Origin: Sulfidibacterium sp964588415
GTDB lineage: Bacteria > Bacteroidota > Bacteroidia > Bacteroidales > F082
DNA: 8,330 nt
NCBI GenBank assembly: GCA_964588415.1
Contig: CAZPPK010000135.1
Coordinates: 1-8,330 of the forward strand
Reading direction: 5' to 3'
Made by a program: the position numbers and the translations under genes. Of the stretch, positions 1 through 6,675 are shown one piece after another. Numbering within the stretch: the stretch's first letter is position 1; every line of letters begins with the position of its first letter. A model generated the notes under the pieces. That model saw only the letters and a program-made list of their open reading frames with translations. It did not search any database and was not told the DNA's origin.

Positions 1-214
1 GTTATCAACAGATATTTTTTGATCTATTGAAAATCGTATGCAATGTGGGTTAAAGCTTTATTTTTATCAGATTATTTTTGTTAGTGTATTTCGATAGGAA
101 TTTTTCCACGGCTTCGCAATTGGGACGAGCTTTTTGGAGTGTTCCATTTCCAGTTGAATCAAATCTACATCAGAATTTGGCTTCCTGGCTTCGGTCTCCC
201 GACTTCAAACATCT
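1..214. other. Non-coding region downstream of lepB
   Basis: No gene is supported here. The plus-strand frame at 78-320 runs into lepB antisense and shows no family features. The longest minus-strand frame is about 45 codons and has no good start. The region contains the degenerate heptamer repeat (179-206), a TAGATTTG match to the -7 consensus on the minus strand (160-167) that could serve a gene beyond the left edge, and a 10-bp palindrome TAAAGCTTTA (51-60). No clear terminator hairpin is visible after lepB. Confidence 0.6.
179..206. repeat. Degenerate heptanucleotide repeat downstream of lepB
   Basis: Four successive 7-mers on the plus strand, GGCTTCC, TGGCTTC, GGTCTCC and CGACTTC, share the pattern NGNCTYC in three units and with one mismatch in the first. 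It begins 9 bp beyond the lepB stop. It looks like a decayed heptamer array of the GACTTCG type that I recall from intergenic DNA of other Bacteroidota. With only four imperfect units, chance is a real alternative. Confidence 0.3.
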
Positions 215-1732
215 CTACTTCACCAATGTCATCAGTCTATTCCAGCGGAACTTACCATTAAACCAGGAACGGTTTTTGTCTAACGAAATTAAGATAAATG
301 CTGCTTTGCCTACGATGTGATTTTCGGGAACGAAACCCCAGTAACGTGAATCAGCAGAATTATCACGATTATCGCCCATCATCCAGTAATAATTCAATTT
401 AAAGGTATAATGGTCAGCAGACTTTCCGTTTATAAAGATATTTCCGTTTTTTACCTGTAGGTCGTTATGTTCATAAACCCTGATAACCCTTTGATATATT
501 GGAAGAATTTTCATATTCAACGCAATAGTTGCCCCTTTTCTCGGGATATAAATAGGCCCGTAATTGTCACGATTCCATTTATAATCTGTTGTATCATGCG
601 GGAAAAGTTCAGGATCAGCTTCGCCGGCAGGCGTATTAAATACAACCACTTTTTTTACGATGGGAAGTTTGGCTATATAATCGCGTGCTGCATCGGTAAG
701 CATATAAATAAAACGTCCCGGGACATTCGTGGCACCACCTTCGGTAACGTTCAGTTTCTGCAAAACCAGCGGATTAATTGATTCGCCATTAGTAACCACA
801 TAATATTCGAATTCTTTTTTCCCGGGATCAATATTTTGTTTACCGTTAATAAACACCTTTCTGTTAATGATCTGCAACGAATCTCCCGGAAGGCCGATAC
901 ATCTTTTTACAAAGTCTTCTTCTTTGTCAACAGGCCTATAGATAATATTTCCAAAATCTTCTTTATCGTTCCAGACTCTTTTGCGTCCGTATTGCCTTAC
1001 CAGGCTGTAATAACTAATATTGCTTTGGAACTTTGTAGAAACCGTATCCCCTTCAGGGTAATTAAAAACCACAGCATCATTTCGGTGAACCGTTTCCAAC
1101 CCTGGGAGCCTAAGGTAAGGGAATTCAATCCAGTCTAGATAAGAACTTACGGTTTTTGTAAACAGAATGGTATTATGCATAAACGGTATAGACAACGGTG
1201 TATTTGGAATCTTAGGCCCGTAAGCAATTTTGCTCACAAAAAGATAATCACCCACCAGCAATGATTTTTCCATTGATGAAGTAGGAATAGTATATAATTC
1301 TATTAAAAAAGTACGAATGATTATCGCAGCGACAACTGCAAAAACAATTGAATCGGTCCATTCCCGGGTAGTACTTTTCAGAGGTTCAACGCGAGTTGCC
1401 GGATCTAAAAATTTATCTTCAGGATGGGTGGCCAAATAAGGGAAGTAAATGAACGGGAATACCACAGCAAGAAACTGTTCTCCCAGTCCGAATTTTCCAA
1501 AACATTTTGCCATCTCAACCAGCATCAACATGTACATAAAAACATTGATGAACGGGAAGAGCAACAACAGATACCACCACCAGGGTTTTTTAATAATATT
1601 CAGAAAAACATACAGGTTATAGAAAGGGATCAGGGTCTCCCACGATTTCCGTCCGGCACTTCTAAACTGAGCCCACATAAAAATCGCAGGAACGGTAAAT
1701 GAGAAAGGTAAAAAGATCAGTAATTCAATCAT
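215..1732 (-). CDS. lepB: Signal peptidase I (leader peptidase), Bacteroidota-type with extra N-terminal membrane domain
   Basis: Membrane-bound serine protease (S26 family) that removes signal peptides from exported proteins on the outer face of the inner membrane. The 505-residue product has hydrophobic stretches near residues 1-20, 48-72 and 85-100, then the usual anchor helix at about 126-145. The catalytic region follows: IPTSSMEKSL, with Ser153 as predicted nucleophile; RNDAVVFNYPEGD at 217-229; FVKRCIGLPGDSL, with Lys276 as predicted general base; and the box GDNRDNSADSRYWG at 453-466. Both members of the Ser/Lys dyad are present, so the enzyme should be active. It is longer than E. 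coli LepB (324 residues) because of the N-terminal domain and a roughly 175-residue stretch between Lys276 and the GDNRDNS box. The start at 1732 is the first ATG before the first hydrophobic helix; no Shine-Dalgarno is seen. It lies 126 bp downstream of dapB. The identification is firm; the role of the N-terminal domain is unknown to me. Confidence 0.97.
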   Translation of the reverse strand: MIELLIFLPFSFTVPAIFMWAQFRSAGRKSWETLIPFYNLYVFLNIIKKPWWWYLLLLFPFINVFMYMLMLVEMAKCFGKFGLGEQFLAVVFPFIYFPYLATHPEDKFLDPATRVEPLKSTTREWTDSIVFAVVAAIIIRTFLIELYTIPTSSMEKSLLVGDYLFVSKIAYGPKIPNTPLSIPFMHNTILFTKTVSSYLDWIEFPYLRLPGLETVHRNDAVVFNYPEGDTVSTKFQSNISYYSLVRQYGRKRVWNDKEDFGNIIYRPVDKEEDFVKRCIGLPGDSLQIINRKVFINGKQNIDPGKKEFEYYVVTNGESINPLVLQKLNVTEGGATNVPGRFIYMLTDAARDYIAKLPIVKKVVVFNTPAGEADPELFPHDTTDYKWNRDNYGPIYIPRKGATIALNMKILPIYQRVIRVYEHNDLQVKNGNIFINGKSADHYTFKLNYYWMMGDNRDNSADSRYWGFVPENHIVGKAAFILISLDKNRSWFNGKFRWNRLMTLVK

Positions 1733-1858
1733 CTGGTTATTTTTTTAAAGCTTTGCAAATTAGCAAATTCTATATTTTAAAGTCGTTAAATTATATTAAA
1801 AGAGCGTTCCCATATCTGCAGGAGTATCTGGCTTAAATTTTTGCTGAAAGATGCTTCC
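1733..1858. other. dapB-lepB intergenic region with tandem 8-mer and AT-rich inverted repeat
   Basis: This 126-bp gap contains a tandem pair GCAAATTA/GCAAATTC (1755-1770, 7 of 8 identical). It also contains an AT-only inverted repeat with a two-base bulge (1772-1780 with 1786-1796). On the minus strand the repeat gives two near matches to the -7 consensus, TA-n-TTTG and TA-nnn-TTTG, each one base off in spacing. The region could carry a weak lepB promoter. No GC-rich terminator hairpin is seen, so read-through from dapB is also possible. Confidence 0.35.
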
Positions 1859-2590
1859 TTATAAATTTATTCCAAGAGTCTTGAGATAATCTTCCATGGT
1901 AAACACTCCATGTTTTCCATTCAGAAATTCAGCTGCGAGAACAGCTCCAAGCGCAAATCCTTTTCTGTTTTTTGCTTCGTGTTTCAGCGTCAAAAGATCA
2001 GCTTCCGACTCATAGACGATTTCATGAATTCCGGGGAATTCTCCTTCGCGGAATGACAAGACGGGGAATTCGCCATCATTGTTACTCTCATGATCGATCC
2101 AACGGGAAAGCGTTTTGTTTTCGTTCAAAATATCTTCAACCAAACGTAGTGCAGTTCCGCTGGGGGCATCCAGTTTGTGAATGTGATGTGTTTCATTGAT
2201 CTTGCCATGATATCCTTCAATCTTTGACATAATACCGGCAAGAACTTTATTCACATAAAACAACACATTTACACCAAGACTAAAATTTGGGGAATACAAC
2301 AAAGCTGCATCCCCCTTTAAGCAAACCGATTTCACTTCTTCCAATCTGTCGTACCATCCTGTTGTTCCGGTAACAACATTCAAACCAAGGTGAAAGCTTC
2401 TTATTAAATTTTCAATCACCACACCTGGTACCGAGAAATCGATGACAACCGTATCATCGGGGGAACAATCTTTTATTTTTTCCCAATCTTTCTCACCATC
2501 CAGAGCAGCGACGATTTCATGGCCTCGCTCACGGCAAATGGTTTCTATGGTTTTCCCCATTTTACCGTATCCGGAAATTATAACTTTCAT
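1859..2590 (-). CDS. dapB: 4-hydroxy-tetrahydrodipicolinate reductase
   Basis: Cytoplasmic NAD(P)H-dependent reductase of the lysine/diaminopimelate pathway, acting on the product of DapA to give tetrahydrodipicolinate for peptidoglycan and lysine. The 243-residue product is normal length for the family. It has an N-terminal Rossmann fold with GYGKMGK at 7-13, VTGTTGW at 73-79, SPNFSLGVN at 100-108, and the signature ETHHIHKLDAPSGTA at 133-147. In that signature His135 and Lys139 correspond to the catalytic His and Lys of the E. coli enzyme. The C-terminal GVFTMEDYL is also typical. Its ATG overlaps the aroE stop as ATGA, which indicates translational coupling. The reading frame stays open for 18 more codons after the TAA stop, which is reported as a separate minor finding. 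Confidence 0.97.
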   Translation of the reverse strand: MKVIISGYGKMGKTIETICRERGHEIVAALDGEKDWEKIKDCSPDDTVVIDFSVPGVVIENLIRSFHLGLNVVTGTTGWYDRLEEVKSVCLKGDAALLYSPNFSLGVNVLFYVNKVLAGIMSKIEGYHGKINETHHIHKLDAPSGTALRLVEDILNENKTLSRWIDHESNNDGEFPVLSFREGEFPGIHEIVYESEADLLTLKHEAKNRKGFALGAVLAAEFLNGKHGVFTMEDYLKTLGINL

Positions 2591-3351
2591 AATAAAAAAC
2601 CTGATTTATTTTTCCAAATTTTCCATGACTCTTCAGCCTGAATTTCAAGCATTTTCTGTCCATTTTTGACAATCGCGCCACTTTCTCTTCCTTTCTTTAA
2701 GAAAGATGTTTCGGGCGGATTATAAATTAAATCAAACAGAATATGTTCGGGCCCCAAACTTTCATAAGGAATATCCGGGCATGAGACTGTATCGGGGAAC
2801 ATGCCTAAAGGAGATGTATTGACTATCAGTTGATATTCTTGAATGATCTTAGGTGTTACATAGGAATAACCTATCATTTCAACCTTATTGGGCAACCTTG
2901 TAACAAAATAGAAATATATTCCCATTTTCCTTAACACGAAAGCCACCGAATGGGCAGCACCTCCGGTACCCAGAATCAAAGCCCGTAAGTTATTCCTCTT
3001 TCGTATCAATGGTTCAAGGCTTCTCTCAAACCCACGAACATCTGTGTTAAAGCCGGTCAATTTAACATCTCCATTTTTACGATTGACTTTAATAACATTA
3101 ACACTTCCAGTCATCTTCACAATGTTGCTCACATTGTCGAGTTGGGGGATTACTTTTCTTTTAAAAGGTATAGTAACATTCAATCCTTTCAGTGATGAGT
3201 GCTCTTTTACAAAAGCATGCAGGTCAGGGACATCGTCGAACTCAAACAAGCGATATTCAGCATCAACGCCTTCTTTTTCAAACTTTTTCCCAAAATATTC
3301 TCCTGAAAAAGAATGCTTCAATGTTTTTCCTAAAAGACCATACAGTTCCAT
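2587..3351 (-). CDS. aroE: Shikimate dehydrogenase
   Basis: Cytoplasmic enzyme that reduces 3-dehydroshikimate to shikimate with NADPH, the fourth step of the chorismate pathway. The 254-residue product has the substrate-binding N-terminal domain with GLLGKTLKHSFS at 5-16, GLNVTIPFK at 56-64 (Lys64 is the predicted catalytic Lys), TGSVNVIKV at 81-89 and GFNTD at 100-104 (Asp104 is the predicted catalytic Asp). The nucleotide-binding domain starts with LGTGGAA at 127-133. NTSPLGM at 178-184 and the C-terminal NGQKMLEIQAE at 230-240 complete the family signature. HSFSGEYF replaces the commoner HSLSPxxHN, a variant I associate with Bacteroidota AroE. The gene overlaps dapB by 4 bp. A good candidate -7 box lies 36 bp upstream of its start, so aroE-dapB may have its own promoter. 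Confidence 0.96.
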   Translation of the reverse strand: MELYGLLGKTLKHSFSGEYFGKKFEKEGVDAEYRLFEFDDVPDLHAFVKEHSSLKGLNVTIPFKRKVIPQLDNVSNIVKMTGSVNVIKVNRKNGDVKLTGFNTDVRGFERSLEPLIRKRNNLRALILGTGGAAHSVAFVLRKMGIYFYFVTRLPNKVEMIGYSYVTPKIIQEYQLIVNTSPLGMFPDTVSCPDIPYESLGPEHILFDLIYNPPETSFLKKGRESGAIVKNGQKMLEIQAEESWKIWKNKSGFLL

Positions 3352-3386
3352 AATGTTGTCTATACTAGTTGATGGCTTAAACTAAA

Positions 3387-3394
3387 CAAAAATA
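3387..3394 (-). promoter_or_regulatory. Candidate Bacteroidota -7 box upstream of aroE
   Basis: On the minus strand this reads TATTTTTG, an exact match to the TAnnTTTG -7 consensus of the Bacteroidota housekeeping sigma factor. It lies 36 nt before the aroE ATG, leaving a leader of roughly 30 nt. No clear TTTG -33 element is seen at the expected spacing; a GTTGTC lies too close. The position in the largest gap between genes (139 bp) supports a promoter for aroE-dapB, but short AT-rich matches like this also occur by chance. Confidence 0.45.
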
Positions 3395-3490
3395 CATTTT
3401 TTTAAGACAACCACATCTCTATGATTCTCAATAAATGGGGACTATAATTATCAGATTCAATTTAATTAATTAATCGACACCTTCATCTTT

Positions 3491-4411
3491 TTATTTTTCC
3501 CCTGCCAGCAACTCAACGCCTGTTAATGATAAAATACCTATTATCATTATAATAACAGCCCACCAAACTTCTGTGCCAAGATGAGCCGGTAAAGTGCTTG
3601 CAAAATGCGTAACTACCTTATGTCCGTGTTTGAAGACAAACTGATCGGACGAATTTGTTAAATACTCAGCGGTTTTCCAAGGCCAAAGAACATTCATTGA
3701 TCCGAGAATAAAACCCGTAAGCATGGCAATGGTTTGATCTTTATATTTCTTCAGTACCCAGGATAAAAGGTGTGAAAATGCAATTAAACCAACGATGGCT
3801 CCCAGTGCAAACGGAACAAGAATTGCAAAATCAAGCGTGTTAATGGCATGTATCGCTACCAACTGATAATCACCGAGTAAAATAAGAACAAACGAACCTG
3901 ATAATCCCGGAAGGATCATGCTACAAATTGCGATAACCCCGGCTATGAATAAGTATCCAGAATGGGCATTCTCAGTGGCAGGATTAATTAAAGTCACTAG
4001 AACGGCTATGGCCGTTCCCAGAATTAAAAATACAACGACACTGAATCGCCAACGTGGAATGGTTTTTCCAACAAAATAAATGCTGGCCAGTACCAGCCCG
4101 AAAAAATATGACCAAATATAAACCGGGTAATTTTTAAAAAGAAAATCAAAAAGCCGGGCAAGGGAAATTATTGCGATACCCATTCCCGCAAAAAGGGACA
4201 ACAGGAAATACAAATCTGTTTTTTCGGTAAAGGCCTTCCACTCTCCCTTAAACAACAACCGAAGCGCCGTAATGTTGAAAGATTTTATGGCGTCTATCAG
4301 TCTTTCAAAAATCCCGATGATCAGGGCAATAGTTCCTCCTGAAACACCAGGGATGATGTTGGCAACCCCTACGGCAACTCCCTGGATAATATGTATAATA
4401 TATTTTTTCAT
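3491..4411 (-). CDS. popT: DUF368 polyprenyl-phosphate transporter (PopT family)
   Basis: Polytopic inner-membrane protein of the DUF368 family. Members have been shown to move undecaprenyl phosphate back to the cytoplasmic face, recycling the lipid carrier for peptidoglycan and surface glycans. The 306-residue product is mostly hydrophobic, with about eight or nine possible membrane segments. It carries the two family signatures: NIIPGVSGGT at 18-27 and MILPGLSGS at 165-173. Their similarity to each other fits an internal duplication. The start at 4411 gives a short MKKYIIHIIQG lead directly into the first motif, as in other members; no Shine-Dalgarno is seen. It lies 52 bp after the aldehyde dehydrogenase gene and 139 bp before aroE. 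The family assignment is firm; transport of this substrate in this organism is inferred. I use the symbol popT from the published family name. Confidence 0.92.
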   Translation of the reverse strand: MKKYIIHIIQGVAVGVANIIPGVSGGTIALIIGIFERLIDAIKSFNITALRLLFKGEWKAFTEKTDLYFLLSLFAGMGIAIISLARLFDFLFKNYPVYIWSYFFGLVLASIYFVGKTIPRWRFSVVVFLILGTAIAVLVTLINPATENAHSGYLFIAGVIAICSMILPGLSGSFVLILLGDYQLVAIHAINTLDFAILVPFALGAIVGLIAFSHLLSWVLKKYKDQTIAMLTGFILGSMNVLWPWKTAEYLTNSSDQFVFKHGHKVVTHFASTLPAHLGTEVWWAVIIMIIGILSLTGVELLAGEK

Positions 4412-4463
4412 GGTTTAAATTTCGATTATTTTTCGTTCATAATTTGAAGAAAGTATAATCCGC

Positions 4464-5840
4464 CTAATGCATTAAATATTTAATGATTTTTAATTTTGAT
4501 CCGTAAGGTGCATATCGTATTGGAACATCAAGCCACCGGCCACGGTAAACAACTGGTTTAATATTTGAAAAAGTTTTAAAGCTTTCGAATCCGTGATATT
4601 TTCCAATGCCACTGTTTCCGATACCTCCAAATGGCAATTTGTTGTTAGCAATATGCATCAGGGTATCGTTAACGGTAACACCACCAGCAGGAATTCCGGC
4701 AATAATTTTGTCTTGAAAATTTTTATGATTGGAGAATACATACAATGCCAAAGGCCTTGGCCGGCTGTTCACCAAACGGATAGCTTCATCAAGCTCTTTA
4801 AAAGTAATAACCGGTAAAACAGGCCCGAAAATTTCCTGCTGCATGACCGGCTTTTCAAAATCCACATCATCTACAACGGTCGGCTCAAAATACTTTTCAG
4901 TTATATCATAGCTTCCACCTGAAATAATTTTCACACCATCAATCAGTGTGGCAAGGCGTTCCAGGTTAGCCCGTGAAATGATCCTCGGATAATCGGAACT
5001 CTCTTTTATCTTTTCACCATAAAACTGGTGAACGGCGTTCTCTATTTCCTTAACGAGCGCTTCTTTAATATTTTCGTGAACCAGCAGATAATCAGGAGCA
5101 ATGCAAGTTTGTCCTGCGTTCAGAAATTTTCCCCAGGCGATTCTTCTGGCAGCCAGTTTCACATTCACATCATCATTTACAATGCAAGGGCTTTTGCCGC
5201 CCAATTCCAGTGTAACCGGAATCAGTTTTTTGGCAGCAGCCTGCATAATCAGCCGTCCAACCCGTGGGCTTCCCGTGAAAAAGATGTGATTAAAATCCAG
5301 TGTTAAAAGTTGTTGCGAAACATCTGAACCTCCCGTTACCACGCGAATGTACTCTTCATCAAATGCTGCATTGAGTATTTTTTCCAAAGCAAGTGCCGTA
5401 TGTTCTGAAATCTCAGATGGCTTCAGGATTACTGTATTCCCGGCAGCAATGGCACCAATAAGAGGTGCTATCAACAGCTGAAAAGGATAGTTCCACGGGG
5501 CAATGATCAACACGATTCCCAGAGGTTCATGGGTAATTCGGCTACGAGAAGGAAAACTTACAATTCCGGATGAAACCTTTTTGGGTCTCATCCATTTTTT
5601 TAGTTTTTTCAGATTAAAACTAAGTTCGTCCAGCACAAACCCTATTTCCGTGGCATACGATTCGAACTGAGATTTATGCAAATCCTGAAACAACACATCA
5701 TAGAAATCATTTTCGTGTTCAAGGATGGTTGCCTTAAGTTTTCGCAACATGTTCTTCCGGAAAGCAAAATCCAAAGTCCGGCCCGTCATAAAAAACTTTT
5801 GCTGACGTTTAAAAAGTGACTGAAATGGATTTGTCTCCAT
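4464..5840 (-). CDS. Aldehyde dehydrogenase, class 3-like (NAD(P)+-dependent)
   Basis: Oxidises an aldehyde to the carboxylic acid using NAD(P)+. The 458-residue length and lack of a long N-terminal extension are typical of the ALDH3 subgroup. Visible motifs are IIAPWNYPF at 112-120 (oxyanion Asn117), LKPSE at 139-143, FFTGSPRVG at 187-195 (cofactor loop), LELGGKSP at 211-218 (Glu212, general base), NAGQTC at 241-246 (Cys246, nucleophile), EIFGPVLPV at 336-344 and LPFGGIGNSGIGKYHG at 402-417. All key residues are present. Some ALDH3 relatives act on long-chain fatty aldehydes, but those of the microsomal type have a hydrophobic C-terminal anchor, and this one ends in a basic, soluble tail. 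The real substrate cannot be read from sequence. It sits between comA (45 bp) and popT (52 bp) and is probably cotranscribed with both. Confidence 0.94.
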   Translation of the reverse strand: METNPFQSLFKRQQKFFMTGRTLDFAFRKNMLRKLKATILEHENDFYDVLFQDLHKSQFESYATEIGFVLDELSFNLKKLKKWMRPKKVSSGIVSFPSRSRITHEPLGIVLIIAPWNYPFQLLIAPLIGAIAAGNTVILKPSEISEHTALALEKILNAAFDEEYIRVVTGGSDVSQQLLTLDFNHIFFTGSPRVGRLIMQAAAKKLIPVTLELGGKSPCIVNDDVNVKLAARRIAWGKFLNAGQTCIAPDYLLVHENIKEALVKEIENAVHQFYGEKIKESSDYPRIISRANLERLATLIDGVKIISGGSYDITEKYFEPTVVDDVDFEKPVMQQEIFGPVLPVITFKELDEAIRLVNSRPRPLALYVFSNHKNFQDKIIAGIPAGGVTVNDTLMHIANNKLPFGGIGNSGIGKYHGFESFKTFSNIKPVVYRGRWLDVPIRYAPYGSKLKIIKYLMH

Positions 5841-5885
5841 AAGTAAACAGTTGATTAATAAATACTTTTGAAACTAACTAGCAAA

Positions 5886-6665
5886 TTATTGTCTGAGCTC
5901 TTCAGGTAAAAAATGCATGAAAGTGTCGCCACGTAATCCAAGTCTTAAAGTCTCCAGCGGAATGATTTCAACTGGGGCAATATTTCCCAAATTCACGTTG
6001 GCACCAAAATGCTCAATAAACCAAGCTTGCTGTAGTTTTTGGGGTGCTTCCCAAATAATATTTTCAAACGGAAGTTGTTTTGACATCTCACTGATAAGTT
6101 CAAAGTTTGCTTTTCCGTTTAGGTCGTAAATACCAACGGTCCCGCTTTCCCTGGCCTCAGCAATGGTTTTAAAGGATCCGGCTTCCAGTTCCAATTTCAT
6201 TTGACTGATCCACTGTGGGATGGGAATTTCAAGGCCGGCTATCTTTGATCCGACTTCAGATACTACGGTATAATCGCGAGATAAAATATTGATATACTCG
6301 CACTTTTTATCATGCGCCATGGTCATGGAACCATCTGAAATTTCAACGGCATCAAAACCAAGTATTTCAATGAACCGGCGGTAATCATCAAACTGGTCAC
6401 GAATACAGAAAGCTTCAAAGAGCGTCCCGCCAGGATAAACTTTAATGCCGTTTTTTTGATACAGGGAAATTTTCTTTTTGACGTTCTGGTTTACATAAGA
6501 AGTGCCAAATCCAAGCTTCAGAAAGTCAATAAGGTGTCCGGCAGTTTCTACAACATCTTCTGCTTCATGCATTCCCAGACCTTTGTCCATAACCATTGTT
6601 ATTCCCTCATTCCTTGGCATTTCAGGTCTTTTCGGGATAAATTTTAACTGAATATCCATTTTCAT
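5886..6665 (-). CDS. comA: Phosphosulfolactate synthase (ComA family)
   Basis: Predicted TIM-barrel enzyme that adds sulfite to phosphoenolpyruvate to give (2R)-phospho-3-sulfolactate. This reaction opens coenzyme M synthesis in methanogens; bacterial relatives such as B. subtilis YitD belong to sulfolactate production. The 259-residue length matches the family. Conserved blocks are MVMDKGLG at 24-31, FLKLGFGTSYV at 48-58, YPGGTLFEAF at 77-86, GFDAVEISDGSMTM at 103-116, SEVGSK at 136-141, EAGSFKTIAEARESGTVGIYD at 161-181 (described by position; key acidic and Lys residues lie within), and LRGDTF at 244-249. The start at 6665 is chosen because it lies 10 bp after the TPR gene; an ATG two codons later is an alternative. 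A bacterium of this kind would not make coenzyme M, so the product probably feeds sulfolactate, sulfopyruvate or cysteate. That destination is inferred. Confidence 0.9.
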   Translation of the reverse strand: MKMDIQLKFIPKRPEMPRNEGITMVMDKGLGMHEAEDVVETAGHLIDFLKLGFGTSYVNQNVKKKISLYQKNGIKVYPGGTLFEAFCIRDQFDDYRRFIEILGFDAVEISDGSMTMAHDKKCEYINILSRDYTVVSEVGSKIAGLEIPIPQWISQMKLELEAGSFKTIAEARESGTVGIYDLNGKANFELISEMSKQLPFENIIWEAPQKLQQAWFIEHFGANVNLGNIAPVEIIPLETLRLGLRGDTFMHFLPEELRQ

Positions 6666-6675
6666 TTTTTTGGTA

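Noticed and set aside
2..10. TTATCAACA resembling a DnaA box
   Set aside because: It differs from TTATCCACA at a conserved position and is a single site without a cluster, AT-rich unwinding element or dnaA/dnaN neighbours. No origin is supported.
97..107. GGAATTTTTCC hairpin downstream of lepB
   Set aside because: Only four base pairs with an AT-rich loop, and more than 100 bp after the stop codon; not enough to call a terminator.
78..320. 80-codon plus-strand open frame
   Set aside because: Its last third is antisense to the well-supported lepB, and the translation shows no recognisable family.
467..1702. Several plus-strand open frames opposite lepB
   Set aside because: All lie antisense to lepB, whose catalytic motifs are intact; they are shadows of its codon use.
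3462..3473. TTAATTAATTAA palindrome downstream of popT as a terminator
   Set aside because: The stem would be purely AT and is not followed by a T-tract in the correct place; it is weak compared with a real intrinsic terminator.
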